Positions 8,365 to 15,927 of a stretch of 64,000 nt of DNA are shown in pieces. Where the stretch lies: NCBI GenBank assembly GCA_963770315.1, contig CAVYPC010000002.1:806001-870000 (forward strand), in the 5' to 3' direction. Under the pieces are notes generated by a model. The model did no database searches and had not been told where the DNA came from. It worked only from the letters and a program-made list of their open reading frames with translations. Made by a program: the position numbers and the translations under genes. Each line of letters opens with the position of its first letter. Position 1 is the stretch's first letter. The DNA comes from VRUE01 sp963770315. Lineage in GTDB: Bacteria > Actinomycetota > Thermoleophilia > Solirubrobacterales > 70-9.

Positions 8365-8448
8365 TGCGGCTGAGAGGAGTCGAACCTCCACGGAGTTTCC
8401 TCCACACGGATCTGAACCGTGCGCGTCTACCAGTTCCGCCACAGCCGC
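8365..8448 (-). tRNA. tRNA-Leu (anticodon CAG)
   Basis: 84 nt, class II with a long variable arm. The acceptor stem GCGGCTG pairs with CAGCCGC, followed by discriminator A. The anticodon stem CACGG/CCGTG closes the loop TTCAGAT, giving anticodon CAG. T-arm GGAGG-TTCGACT-CCTCT. CCA is not encoded. It decodes CUG, the dominant Leu codon in a genome this GC-rich. Confidence 0.93.
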
Positions 8449-8458
8449 GGGACCCGGC

Positions 8459-8464
8459 AATCTA
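8459..8464 (-). promoter_or_regulatory. probable -10 box of tRNA-Leu
   Basis: On the minus strand TAGATT lies 10 nt before the tRNA-Leu 5' end. No convincing -35 hexamer is visible. The position is right for a short tRNA leader. Confidence 0.35.
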
Positions 8465-8522
8465 GCGCGTGGCGGCTCTTCCCGAGCGCCGAGTCGCCCG
8501 CCAACCCACCGCGCTCTCTCGC

Positions 8523-8528
8523 TAGAAT
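8523..8528 (+). promoter_or_regulatory. probable -10 box of tRNA-Glu
   Basis: TAGAAT lies 11 nt before the tRNA-Glu 5' end in the gap between the two divergent tRNA genes. The -35 region is not recognisable. Confidence 0.4.
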
Positions 8529-8539
8529 GTCGCCCGCGC

Positions 8540-8612
8540 GCCGCTATCGTCTAGGGGACTAGGACGCCGGATTCTCAGTCCGGAAACCGGGGTTCGAATC
8601 CCCGTAGCGGTA
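8540..8612 (+). tRNA. tRNA-Glu (anticodon CTC)
   Basis: 73 nt. Acceptor GCCGCTA pairs with TAGCGGT (terminal G-U), discriminator A. The D-arm has the TCTAGGGGACTAGGA pattern seen in tRNA-Glu. Anticodon stem CCGGA/TCCGG encloses TTCTCAG, giving CTC. T-arm CGGGG-TTCGAAT-CCCCG. CCA is not encoded. It sits at the left edge of an accessory stretch (8.6-12.6 kb), and tRNA 3' ends are common integration sites, although I find no second copy of its 3' end nearby. Confidence 0.93.
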
Positions 8613-8674
8613 TGGCCTTAGCGGAGAGGGCAGAGGTGTCACGGAGAGAATTCCCCCGAGCGCCTCAAGCTCGT

Positions 8675-8680
8675 TATACT
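8675..8680 (+). promoter_or_regulatory. probable -10 box of the AbrB/VapC operon
   Basis: TATACT ends 8 nt before the ATG at 8689. If used, transcription would start at or next to the ATG, giving a leaderless mRNA. This agrees with the absence of a Shine-Dalgarno sequence. The flanking CGAG-N9-CTCG inverted repeat could be an operator. Confidence 0.4.
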
Positions 8681-8688
8681 TGGCAGGT

Positions 8689-8904
8689 ATGACTCAGCGA
8701 GTAGGCGCCAAGGGCCAGGTCGTGATCCCCAAGGATCTGCGTGAGCGAGCGGGGCTTGGACCGGGCGCCGGAGTTTCGTTTGAACCCGTGGATGACGGCA
8801 TCGTGGTGAGGCGAGCGGATCGGCGCTCGACACTGCGAGGGAGATTCTCTGGTAGCGGGATGGCGGCGCGGCTGGTGGAGGACCGTCGCAGCGAGCGGCC
8901 CTAG
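8689..8904 (+). CDS. AbrB/MazE-type antitoxin (SpoVT-AbrB domain)
   Basis: 71 aa from ATG 8689 (a TTG three codons upstream is possible). MTQRVGAKGQVVIPKDLRER is the classic swapped-hairpin AbrB DNA-binding domain. The C-terminal tail (RSTLRGRFSGSGMAARLVED) would bind the toxin. It lies 3 bp before a PIN-domain gene, so the pair is a VapBC-type toxin-antitoxin module in which the antitoxin represses the operon and neutralises the nuclease. Confidence 0.88.
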   Translation: MTQRVGAKGQVVIPKDLRERAGLGPGAGVSFEPVDDGIVVRRADRRSTLRGRFSGSGMAARLVEDRRSERP

Positions 8905-8907
8905 CGC

Positions 8908-9306
8908 GTGGTCTGTCTCGATTCGTGGGCAGTTCTGGCTTGGCTGGATGGCGACGAACCCGCTGCTGCAGCCGTCGCTGAGGTGCTTGATCGAGAGCGG
9001 CCCGTGATGAGCTGGATCAACTTGGTCGAGGTCAGCTATCGATTGACTCGCGATCACGGTAATGGCGAGGCCGACCGAGCGATTTCCGAGCTACGCTCGC
9101 AAATCGCCGAGGATCTGCCTGGCGTGTCGGCAATGCGGACAGTTGCGAGTCTGAAGGCGGAGCATCCCATCGCCCTGGCCGATTGCTTCGCCATCGCCCT
9201 GGCGGCCGAGAACGAAGCAGTGCTCATGACCGGGGACCCAGAGATCATCGACCGGGCAAAGGAGCTTCCTTGCGAAGTCGAAGACCTCCGCCCTTCGATT
9301 GGCTGA
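8908..9306 (+). CDS. VapC-type PIN-domain toxin (endoribonuclease)
   Basis: 132 aa, GTG start 3 bp after the antitoxin stop. The acidic PIN residues are present: Asp5 in VCLDSWAVL, Glu in NLVEVSYRL, Asp in ALADCFAIALA and Asp in TGDPEI. These bind Mg2+ for cleavage of tRNA or rRNA in known VapC proteins. It appears intact, unlike the other toxin-antitoxin pairs in this stretch. Confidence 0.88.
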   Translation: MVCLDSWAVLAWLDGDEPAAAAVAEVLDRERPVMSWINLVEVSYRLTRDHGNGEADRAISELRSQIAEDLPGVSAMRTVASLKAEHPIALADCFAIALAAENEAVLMTGDPEIIDRAKELPCEVEDLRPSIG

Positions 9307-9401
9307 TGGCTGCCAAGTCGACGACTCCGCGCTGGCATCGCCCGCCACTGGCGAGGCAGCTCCCAGCGAGATCATCGCGTGGTTGGAGATACGCACCGCG
9401 T

Positions 9402-9764
9402 CTAGTCGACGTTTGCTGAGCCTGGGCTAGGAAGTCGCCAAACCCGAGGCTCGACTACGACGAGCGCATCCAGCGGCCTTGGGCCTGAAGCCTCGACCCC
9501 CAGCACAACGAGCCGCTCGGCAGCGTGTTTGGAGAGCCTTTCTTCAGCGAATTGGCGTAGATAGGCGTGGAGATGTTTCCCTTCTCCGTCGGGCACCGCG
9601 ACGAAGCCGAGGATCAATCCCCCAGGCTGATTCTCAGTTATTACGTAAGTTCCCCGCTGTGGACGGTTTCGCTCGACAGCAACGGGGCGTTTGGCGGCCA
9701 GGTCGGAAAGAAATTTCTCACGGCTCTCGCCAGATACATCCAGCAGATCGCAAGCGGCGGCCAC
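9402..9764 (-). CDS. unrecognised open frame, probably the 3' part of a truncated gene
   Basis: 120 aa if GTG 9764 is used. I do not recognise the family. The frame stays open and protein-like upstream of any good start (LLEFFDEHRPPAFVAAACDL), up to where a hicA 5' fragment begins in another frame. The sequence (FVAVPDGEGKHLHAYLRQFAEERL) reads like the end of a real soluble protein. The most likely explanation is a deletion that joined the start of hicA to the end of an unrelated gene. GC content is lower than in the neighbours. Confidence 0.35.
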   Translation of the reverse strand: MAAACDLLDVSGESREKFLSDLAAKRPVAVERNRPQRGTYVITENQPGGLILGFVAVPDGEGKHLHAYLRQFAEERLSKHAAERLVVLGVEASGPRPLDALVVVEPRVWRLPSPGSANVD

Positions 9765-9817
9765 AAACGCCGGAGGGCGGTGCTCGTCGAAGAATTCGAG
9801 GAGCGACGATCTCGCCG

Positions 9818-9862
9818 GCAGCCTTGGCTGCCTAGGTGACGCTCAAGGTCGGGACGCTTCAC
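9818..9862 (-). pseudogene. hicA toxin, 5' fragment
   Basis: GTG at 9862 overlaps the stop of the hicB remnant by GTGA, the usual hicBA coupling. The first 15 codons read MKRPDLERHLGSQGC, the conserved start of HicA (double-stranded RNA-binding mRNA interferase). After that homology stops, and the catalytic histidine region is missing. Confidence 0.55.
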
Positions 9863-10068
9863 GCCGCGGCGACGAAACGCAAGTGCTCGTGATTGGCTTG
9901 CGGGGTCTGTCCGGCCAACTCCTCATCAGGGGTCAGCATCGTGCGCAGGGCATTGAGGACGTTCTCCCTGGCTTTCTCCCGGGTGCGGCCCTGACTCATA
10001 GCCCCAGGGACCTCCAGGATCCGTGCGACGATCTAGCCCTTCGGAATAATGGCGATGTGAATGCTCTT
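9859..10068 (-). pseudogene. hicB antitoxin, degraded (in-frame stop)
   Basis: Reading from about 10068, KSIHIAIIPKG is followed by a TAG at 10035-10033 and then continues in the same frame as IVARILEVPGAMSQGRTREKARENVLNALRTML to a TGA at 9859. EVPGAMSQGRTREKARENV is the HicB signature (partial RNase H fold). No start codon is visible at the 5' end, so the gene has lost both its start and its full-length frame. It lies just before the hicA fragment. Confidence 0.65.
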
Positions 10069-10506
10069 GCGGCTGCCGGTGCCGGGTTCTTGCTCGCGGT
10101 CCTCTGGTTCGACCTCATGTTCGACGTTCAGGCGCTGCGGAGCCGTGAGGGTGAGCTGCCAGAGGCGGCGCTCTCCTCGATCGCGGGCTACTACAGGCGG
10201 GTGACGACGACGGCTCGTCCGATGGATCGGCTGATCGTGCTGTTCATGTTGGTCACGCTGGTCGCCATCGTCGTCGAGATCGTGCGTGGAGATGTGCCGG
10301 CCTGGGTAGGGTGGATCTCCCTCATGCTCGCCGCCGCGCCAATCACCCTTGCCGCTACGCGCATCCTGCCGAGGGCCGTCCGGCTTGGTGCTCGTGAGGA
10401 CACCGTCGATCGTCAGAGTGCACTGGCACGATCTGTGGGCCGCGAACATCTGCTGTGCCTGGCGTCGATCGCGGCTCTGCTGGTGCTCCAGGTCGCTGCG
10501 ACCTGA
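10057..10506 (+). CDS. four-helix integral membrane protein, unknown function
   Basis: 149 aa from GTG 10057. The frame is open further upstream, but that part overlaps the hicB remnant and is not protein-like. Four hydrophobic segments: AGFLLAVLWFDLMFDV, LIVLFMLVTLVAIVVEIV, WVGWISLMLAAAPITLAAT and LCLASIAALLVLQVA. Between them are conserved-looking polar patches (SIAGYYRRVTTTARPM, SALARSVGREH). I do not know its function. It looks intact within a stretch of decayed genes. Confidence 0.6.
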   Translation: MNALAAAGAGFLLAVLWFDLMFDVQALRSREGELPEAALSSIAGYYRRVTTTARPMDRLIVLFMLVTLVAIVVEIVRGDVPAWVGWISLMLAAAPITLAATRILPRAVRLGAREDTVDRQSALARSVGREHLLCLASIAALLVLQVAAT

Positions 10507-10594
10507 GCATCATCGCCCCTGTGCCAGCGAAACCTGGTCGGCGTCGACCCGCGCTACCGGCTCGTCTTATGTCTTGCAAGGGGTATGGCCTCGT

Positions 10595-11215
10595 CTAAGG
10601 GAGTGCGTCGATTGCTGGAACTTGCCGGGGAGCGCGGGTTGCTTGCCACCTCGTGACGTCTGGTGGGTCCGGCGTTCGGTAGCAGCCAGTTTGGATCCGG
10701 TGCTCGATGGCGTGAATCCGACTGTCGTCACTCGACCACCACAGCTTGTAGTAGTCGTGGCTTTGTCCAAATAGATGGCGGGGGTAGGAGGAGCCACGTG
10801 GGAATGAGCAAGGGACTCTTACGGGGGGGAAGCTGGCGGCGAAGACGCGGCCACGCTTGACGAGCCACGTCACGCTTGGTCCGTAGAGGGTCCAACGGGA
10901 GAACGCGATCTTGCACCGCCCACGACAAACCTCGTGGAAAGTCCAGGGCCGCTTGAGCACAGCGCCGGGGGGCTGGTTGGTGATTGCGTTCGACGGGACC
11001 CAGATAACCCTTCCGATTGCCTCCCATTCTCCCCGCGGCAGCGGGATGTTTGCGGGGCCGAGGCCGGTTGCGTAATGCGCGCTTCGGACGGGGCGTCTTC
11101 CGGGGTCTCCGGCGCTGTCTACGCTCGAACGATGAGCCAGCGACAGGTAGGCAACGACGCCGAGCGCGGCAGCCACGATTAAGCGCCAAAGATTCTGCTG
11201 AGACACGAACAGCAT
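10595..11215 (-). CDS. secreted or membrane-anchored protein, unknown function
   Basis: 206 aa. The N-terminus has one hydrophobic segment (LWRLIVAAALGVVAYLSLA) acting as signal or anchor. The rest is rich in Trp, Arg and Cys (GEWEAIGRVIWVPSNA, HEVCRGRCKIAFSRWTLYG, HDYYKLWWSSDDSRIHAIEH). No catalytic motif is recognised. Base composition is less GC-rich than the core genes, consistent with acquisition along with the surrounding accessory genes. Confidence 0.5.
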   Translation of the reverse strand: MLFVSQQNLWRLIVAAALGVVAYLSLAHRSSVDSAGDPGRRPVRSAHYATGLGPANIPLPRGEWEAIGRVIWVPSNAITNQPPGAVLKRPWTFHEVCRGRCKIAFSRWTLYGPSVTWLVKRGRVFAASFPPVRVPCSFPRGSSYPRHLFGQSHDYYKLWWSSDDSRIHAIEHRIQTGCYRTPDPPDVTRWQATRAPRQVPAIDALP

Positions 11216-11222
11216 CCCTGGG

Positions 11223-11244
11223 TCTCATCGGCACCCCGATGAGA
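11223..11244. terminator. hairpin between the MNT-HEPN remnant and the secreted protein gene
   Basis: TCTCATCGG at 11223-11231 pairs perfectly with 11236-11244 around a 4-nt loop. It lies in the 108-bp gap downstream of the HEPN remnant. No T-run follows, so it may only be a weak terminator or mRNA boundary. Confidence 0.3.
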
Positions 11245-11323
11245 AACCTAAGTGCTTGCGTTAAGGAATCAGCGGGGTCCAAATCTTGGCCGAACCGCTC
11301 GAAGCGACTATGACGCTAGATGC

Positions 11324-11514
11324 TCATGCGGGATCATCTGGCGTCAGCAGTTGTTCTATCTCCGCGATGAAGTCAGCAGCGCCATTCGACATATTCGGCA
11401 TTCCTAGTAGGCGGCACTGACAACTACGGCGGGATGTGCGGTCTTGAGAATTGCCTTCGCGTCCGCCAGGCGATCGCGCGCCTGCTCCATGAACTCCTCT
11501 GACGGTGGGCTCAC
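11324..11514 (-). pseudogene. HEPN-domain toxin, internally deleted
   Basis: GTG at 11514 overlaps the stop of the upstream nucleotidyltransferase by 4 nt. The N-terminal 36 codons (EEFMEQARDRLADAKAILK, then VVVSAAY) match the first helix of HEPN partners of MNT proteins, then hit TAG at 11404. A piece resembling the C-terminal helix (AADFIAEIEQLLTPDDPA) follows in another frame up to 11324. The central part with the R-X4-6-H RNase motif is gone, so the toxin should be inactive. Confidence 0.65.
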
Positions 11515-11840
11515 TCCAGCGCACTCCCGGCCAGAACGATCTTGTCGCGGTCGACCTCCTGAAGGAAGAAAGATTCGATCTCCCGGCGTTCTCGCAGCCA
11601 CTCTGGGCCATAGAGGTGGACCGAGTAGGTGAATGGACTCTCGTTCTCGGCGAGTGCAACCTCTTCGCTGAGATCCATCGCGAGTCGGTGGTCGCGGTCG
11701 CGGTCGCCTGCCGAGATCACCAGCAGGTCAACGTCGGAATCTGGGTGGGGAGTCTCACCGCGTGCGCGGGATCCATAGAGCCAAAGGGCGCGGAGGTCTT
11801 CCCCGAGCGCCTCGTCCATCAGCGCTACGAAGCGCTGCAC
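11511..11840 (-). CDS. MNT-type nucleotidyltransferase antitoxin
   Basis: 109 aa, GTG start. GSRARGE followed by DSDVDLLV is the GSX10DXD active site of the minimal nucleotidyltransferase (Pol beta) fold. In known MNT-HEPN modules this protein neutralises the HEPN RNase by transferring AMP to it. Here the gene is intact while its HEPN partner, which overlaps its stop codon, is broken; an orphan antitoxin is a common end state of such modules. Confidence 0.8.
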   Translation of the reverse strand: MQRFVALMDEALGEDLRALWLYGSRARGETPHPDSDVDLLVISAGDRDRDHRLAMDLSEEVALAENESPFTYSVHLYGPEWLRERREIESFFLQEVDRDKIVLAGSALE

Positions 11841-11915
11841 TTTGTCTCCAATTCCACCGATCTAGATCGAGCTCAGCCGACTCCTTGGATTGAGGATGGC
11901 AACGGAGACGAGGTC

Positions 11916-12554
11916 TCAACCAGGCTTCGTCCCGCCAACGAGCGACAGCTCGAGCCACTTCCAGAAGCAGTCGACGTTTTCGAAGCCCCCCGCGCCCAGC
12001 CAGCTCAGCTGATCCTCCAGGCGCGCCGGTTGGTCTGAGGGGTCCTGCTGTCCCGTGTCGAACCCGAATGCTGCCTGGCTGAGCGCGTGAAGCTCTGCCG
12101 TGGGCGCCGCCACCACATCGAGGTCGTAGAAGGCTCCGCCCGGCCGGAGCAGCTCGAAGACTTCGGAGAACAGTGCCCTCTTGCGCTGGTCTGGGAGGGG
12201 ATGGATGGCCAGCGCCGAGACCACCAGGTCGAATTGGCCCAGGGTCGCGGGCAGGGGCTGCATCAGGTCGTGCGCCTCGATCCTGATCGCCTCCGCATCG
12301 CTGAAGCGCTGTCGGGCCGCATCGACGAGGGCCGGCGAGTGATCCAGCCCGATCGCCGCGGCATCCGGCCAGCGCTCCCGCAGCACGGCGATCATGTGAC
12401 CGTCGCCGCTGGCGAGGTCGAGCACCCGACCGACCTCGCCGCGAGCCAGGTGCTCCACCAGCATCTTCTCGGCGTCGACGGCGTGCGGCAGCCCTTCGCG
12501 GAACGAGGACCAATCCTTCGCTCGCTCGAGCGTCTTCCACTCGGTTCCGCTCAT
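11916..12554 (-). CDS. class I SAM-dependent methyltransferase
   Basis: 212 aa. Motif I is VLDLASGDG near residue 43, motif II is the acidic end of AIGLDHSPAL, the motif III/IV region is HDLMQPLP then FDLVVSALAIHPL, and post-motif RPGGAFYDLD. These bind S-adenosylmethionine. The C-terminal part (LEDQLSWLGAGGFENVDCFW) matches small-molecule methyltransferases. The acceptor is unknown. It stands alone between the toxin-antitoxin remnants and the surface-protein gene. Confidence 0.85.
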   Translation of the reverse strand: MSGTEWKTLERAKDWSSFREGLPHAVDAEKMLVEHLARGEVGRVLDLASGDGHMIAVLRERWPDAAAIGLDHSPALVDAARQRFSDAEAIRIEAHDLMQPLPATLGQFDLVVSALAIHPLPDQRKRALFSEVFELLRPGGAFYDLDVVAAPTAELHALSQAAFGFDTGQQDPSDQPARLEDQLSWLGAGGFENVDCFWKWLELSLVGGTKPG

Positions 12555-12596
12555 CCGCTCCAGCTTTGCATAGGCATGCTCGCCACCCAGGCAAAC

Positions 12597-14708
12597 CTAC
12601 GACGATGCGCGGGGAGAGCCCAGGACGACGAAGCGATACGCGGTGGTCCGAGAGGCGCCGGAAATGTCCGTGACGCGGACCTTGTAGGTGTGAGCGCCGG
12701 TGCCGAGTTTCTTCAAGGTGGTCGGCGAAGCGCAGGGCTGGAAGCGATGGCGATCGAGCTCGCACTCGAAGCGCGAGCCGCTCGGGGTGGATGCGAAGCG
12801 GAAGGTCGGGGTTCGGTCGTGAGTCCGGTGTGGGGGCTTGCCGGTCAGTCGCAGGCTCAGCGGAGTCGGCGCCGGAGACCTCGGAGGCGGCGGGGAGGAG
12901 GCGCTCGCGCTCGTCTTCGAGTCCAGCGAGGAATCTTCCCCTCCTTCTCCTGCGAGCTGGAGCAGCGTCGCGGTGCCGAAGGCTTCGGGGTCGACCGAGA
13001 AGTCGACCGCTTCGATCGTCTGCGGGCCGACCGCGGTCGGCGAGGAGATCGTGGCGGTGTAGGTGCCGTCGCCGTTGTCGATCGTTTCGCCGACCTGCTC
13101 GTCCATGTCTTCGCTGAAGAATTCGACTTCGTCGCCGATCACGGGCAGCTCGCCGGCGTCGGTCACGGTCGCGGTGGCGACGCTTGTCCCACCGCCGTCC
13201 ACCACCAGCGAGGGCGGTGAGAGCGTGACGCTCACGGTTTCGGCCGGTCCCGCGCATGGTCCGCCGCCGATGGGTTCGAGCGTCAGGTGGCGCTGCAGAA
13301 GGAATTTCTGAGTGGGTTCGCTCGAGGGAGTCAGGGTGGCGTCGACCGTGTATTCGCCGCATCTGTCCGGGGTCGTCAGCAGTTCGGCCCCAGGCGCCAG
13401 TTCCAGCAGGTATTCATCGATCGGGATCTGCGGAAGGCTCGGGAGGGACAGCTGCAGACGCCTGGGTTCAGGGCCTTCCGCGAGCGAGGCTATGAGCTTG
13501 ACGGCGATGCCGTTCCCCGATGCGGATAGGAAGAGGCGATAGGAGCCGGGGGCTTCGGGTTCGCCGAAGTAGGCCGAGCCTTCCAGCGGTTCGGCGAGCT
13601 CCGCTGCGCCGATGGCAAACTCTCCGATTTCCGAGCCAGCTGGACAGTTGTTCCCGGGGCCGGTCGCATCGAAATCGGCGGGCGTGCAGGGGGTGAGGCC
13701 GCTGGCCGCAATCGGATCGACCGTCAGACCGGACGGAAGCGCCGCCGTCACCGACTCGATCGCCGACTCCGAGATCCCGACGGGGCTGAGGAGATCCTCG
13801 TCTATCGATGTGAGGCCCAGGCTCAGTCCCGAGGTCGTGCTGGTTTCGCTGGCGCTGAGGGCGGCATCGAGCATCGGCGAGAAGGCCAGGGCTCCGCATC
13901 CACTGGTGGGAGTCGCCGGCGAAGCGCTGCTGGCGAAGGTTCCCGGATCCTCGTAGGTGTCCACCGCGAGGCTGCTCTTGAATTCGGCCCCGCATGCCGT
14001 TGGGTTGTCGAATAGGGGCACCTGCGAGGCAGCGGATGGCGTCGGTCCGCCGAGGCAGCTGGCGCTTGCAAGCCCAGGGCACCCGGTCGACCCCGCCGGG
14101 AACCGCTGTGAGTCGTGGGTCGGATCCGCCGGGACGGCCCAGAAAGTCAGGTCGGCGGCGGCCAGCGGCACCGTGCTCGGCAGGTTCTGGAGCGAGAAGT
14201 TCAGCCCATAGTCGCCATCGGCTCGCACCTTGACCGCGATGGCGATCGGCAGGTCGACGGTGGGCGCGTAAAAGCCGAAGCGGGCGGTTTCTCCGCTTCC
14301 CGGGAGGAGCGCATAGACGGCAGCGATGCCGAGCAGGCGGTCCGGGTCGCCTTCGTACCTGGCGCTCGTGGCGACCAGGCCAACCTGCGAGCTGGGCGAG
14401 CACTGTTTCAGCCCGAAGTCCGCGGCGCTGCAGCGCGGGATGGCGACCGGGTTGACGAAGAGCCCGGCGGGAGTCCCGAGGAGCACGTCCTTGGCGATCT
14501 CGGAGTCGTCGGTGCTTTCGAGCGAGAAGGAGGCTGTGAGGTCGGGATGGGCACCCGCCTGCGTCGTCGAGCGGCTGAGCGAGAGGGATTCGACCTGCGT
14601 GGACGCGTCGGCGGGGCTTGGGCCGAGCGCCAGCGCGAGAAAGCAGGCGATCCAGGGGAGCAGCGCGACACGGGGGGTACGGCGAGATGGGGGAGACGAG
14701 ACGGCCAC
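12597..14708 (-). CDS. large secreted surface protein with Ig-like domains
   Basis: 703 aa, GTG start; signal peptide in residues about 12-36 (LLPWIACFLALALG). Residues about 40-470 form a long repeat-like region starting with TQAGAHPDLTASFSL, containing several Cys pairs (CSAADFGLKQC, CTPADFDATGPGNNC); this type is common in Thermoleophilia but not functionally known. Residues about 490-575 are a bacterial Ig-like (Big) domain (VDGGGTSVATATVTD, NGDGTYTATI). After a Ser/Pro linker comes a C-terminal Ig-like module (TPTFRFASTPSGSRFECELD). No wall-sorting signal is seen. It may be a cell-surface or exopolymer protein. Confidence 0.75.
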   Translation of the reverse strand: MAVSSPPSRRTPRVALLPWIACFLALALGPSPADASTQVESLSLSRSTTQAGAHPDLTASFSLESTDDSEIAKDVLLGTPAGLFVNPVAIPRCSAADFGLKQCSPSSQVGLVATSARYEGDPDRLLGIAAVYALLPGSGETARFGFYAPTVDLPIAIAVKVRADGDYGLNFSLQNLPSTVPLAAADLTFWAVPADPTHDSQRFPAGSTGCPGLASASCLGGPTPSAASQVPLFDNPTACGAEFKSSLAVDTYEDPGTFASSASPATPTSGCGALAFSPMLDAALSASETSTTSGLSLGLTSIDEDLLSPVGISESAIESVTAALPSGLTVDPIAASGLTPCTPADFDATGPGNNCPAGSEIGEFAIGAAELAEPLEGSAYFGEPEAPGSYRLFLSASGNGIAVKLIASLAEGPEPRRLQLSLPSLPQIPIDEYLLELAPGAELLTTPDRCGEYTVDATLTPSSEPTQKFLLQRHLTLEPIGGGPCAGPAETVSVTLSPPSLVVDGGGTSVATATVTDAGELPVIGDEVEFFSEDMDEQVGETIDNGDGTYTATISSPTAVGPQTIEAVDFSVDPEAFGTATLLQLAGEGGEDSSLDSKTSASASSPPPPRSPAPTPLSLRLTGKPPHRTHDRTPTFRFASTPSGSRFECELDRHRFQPCASPTTLKKLGTGAHTYKVRVTDISGASRTTAYRFVVLGSPRASS

Positions 14709-14726
14709 GCTCTACCCGGGCTTCCT

Positions 14727-15131
14727 CTAGAGGGGTTCCAGCACTACGACGGGGATCTCACGCGTCGTCCTCTGCTGGTAGGCGTCGTAGTCGGGCCACT
14801 CGGCGACCATCGTCTGCCACATCTCCGGCTTCTCCCCGGCGCTTGCGGTGCGGGCCCGGGCCTTGAACCGGTCGCCTTTGACCTGCACCTCGACCTCGGG
14901 ATTCTCGGAGAGGTTCAGGTACCAGGCGGGTGGCGCATCCGAGCCGCCCTTCGACGCTACGACCATGTAGGCGTCGCCGTGGGGCGCGTAGATGAGCGGA
15001 GTCGTGCGGGGCTCGCCGGACTTGCGCCCCATCGTCGTCAACAGCAGCGTCTTGGTTCCCCGCCACTCGTGACCCTCCCCGCCATCGGTGGCACGGTAGC
15101 GCTCCACGTGTTCCTGACCGAAGAGGGGCAT
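14727..15131 (-). CDS. Ddn-like deazaflavin (F420)-dependent reductase
   Basis: 134 aa, the usual length of this split-barrel family. TMGRKSGEPRTTPLIYAPHG is the conserved F420-binding stretch, and GGSDAPPAWYLNLSENPEVE the second signature. Known members (Ddn, DUF385) transfer hydride from F420H2 to quinones or nitroimidazoles. This implies the organism makes coenzyme F420. The gene is 18 bp from the preceding surface-protein gene and on the same strand. Confidence 0.87.
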   Translation of the reverse strand: MPLFGQEHVERYRATDGGEGHEWRGTKTLLLTTMGRKSGEPRTTPLIYAPHGDAYMVVASKGGSDAPPAWYLNLSENPEVEVQVKGDRFKARARTASAGEKPEMWQTMVAEWPDYDAYQQRTTREIPVVVLEPL

Positions 15132-15361
15132 CGCCTGATGATGCTAGCCAAGCGTCGTGGCCCGAGGCATGCGTTGCAGCCTGGACGCACTCGCCCGATA
15201 CGCATAAACGCGCCGTATTCCAAAACTGACAACCGGACGCCGCTCGGGGGTACGCCGCGGCTAAAGATGGCAGGGGAGAGGGGGTTCGGCTCAAGCTGGA
15301 GAACGTCCGCACCGATAAGCCCGGGAATTTCGTCAAAGAGCGTCAACCAAAGGGGAGATCG

Positions 15362-15916
15362 ATGCAGGGCAGGAAGCTATTCGTCACGTTGTTCGCCGGG
15401 GCCGCGCTCGCAGCGCTCCCTGCCTCGGCTCTGGGGGCCACCGCGACCGCCACCGGAACCCTGAGCGGCAGCACCCTGAGCCTTACGACCAGCGCCACGC
15501 CGTCATTTACGGCTGACCTCGACAGCGGCGACTCGACCCCGACCTACACGGTCCCCCTGACGATCCAGGACACGCGAGGCACCGGCGCCGGCTGGAACGC
15601 GACGATCACCTCGACCCAGTTCAAAACCGGCGGCGCTACTCCGAGCACGCTGCCGACCAACTCCTCGACGCTGACCGGCGTCACCTCGACCTGCGCGTCG
15701 GGCACCTGCACCAACCCGACCAACGCGATCACCTACCCGATCGCGGTGCCGGCGGGATCGACCGCGCCGACCGCAGTCAAGTTCTTCAACGCCGCCGCCA
15801 ACACGGGAATGGGCAAATTCACGAATACGCCGACTATCGGGGTATTCGTTCCGCAGAGCAGCCTCGCCGGCACTTACACCAGCACGCTGACGATTTCCAT
15901 CGTCACCGGCCCATAG
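15362..15916 (+). CDS. secreted WxL-like surface protein (first copy)
   Basis: 184 aa with a signal peptide (residues 1-25, LFAGAALAALPASALGA) and RBS AGGGGAG upstream. The mature part is one WxL-like beta domain: VPLTIQDTRGTGAGWNATI with Trp78 in the place of the WxL motif (here W-N-A), and a C-terminus ending in TYTSTLTISIVTGP, like the end of Firmicute WxL domains. It is paralogous to the C-terminal half of the protein at 16975-18150; about 64 bp are identical but for one base (15734-15797 and 17966-18029 approximately). It probably binds peptidoglycan non-covalently. Confidence 0.7.
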   Translation: MQGRKLFVTLFAGAALAALPASALGATATATGTLSGSTLSLTTSATPSFTADLDSGDSTPTYTVPLTIQDTRGTGAGWNATITSTQFKTGGATPSTLPTNSSTLTGVTSTCASGTCTNPTNAITYPIAVPAGSTAPTAVKFFNAAANTGMGKFTNTPTIGVFVPQSSLAGTYTSTLTISIVTGP

Positions 15917-15927
15917 AGTCGGTCCGC

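Noticed and set aside
8540..8612. Integration site with a duplicated tRNA-Glu 3' end
   Set aside because: No second copy of the T-arm and acceptor sequence was found in the following 4 kb, so an intact island with att sites cannot be claimed.
9691..10506. The long form (271 codons) of the membrane protein gene
   Set aside because: Its first 120 codons lie opposite the hicA/hicB remnants and do not read as protein; the real gene begins about 10057.
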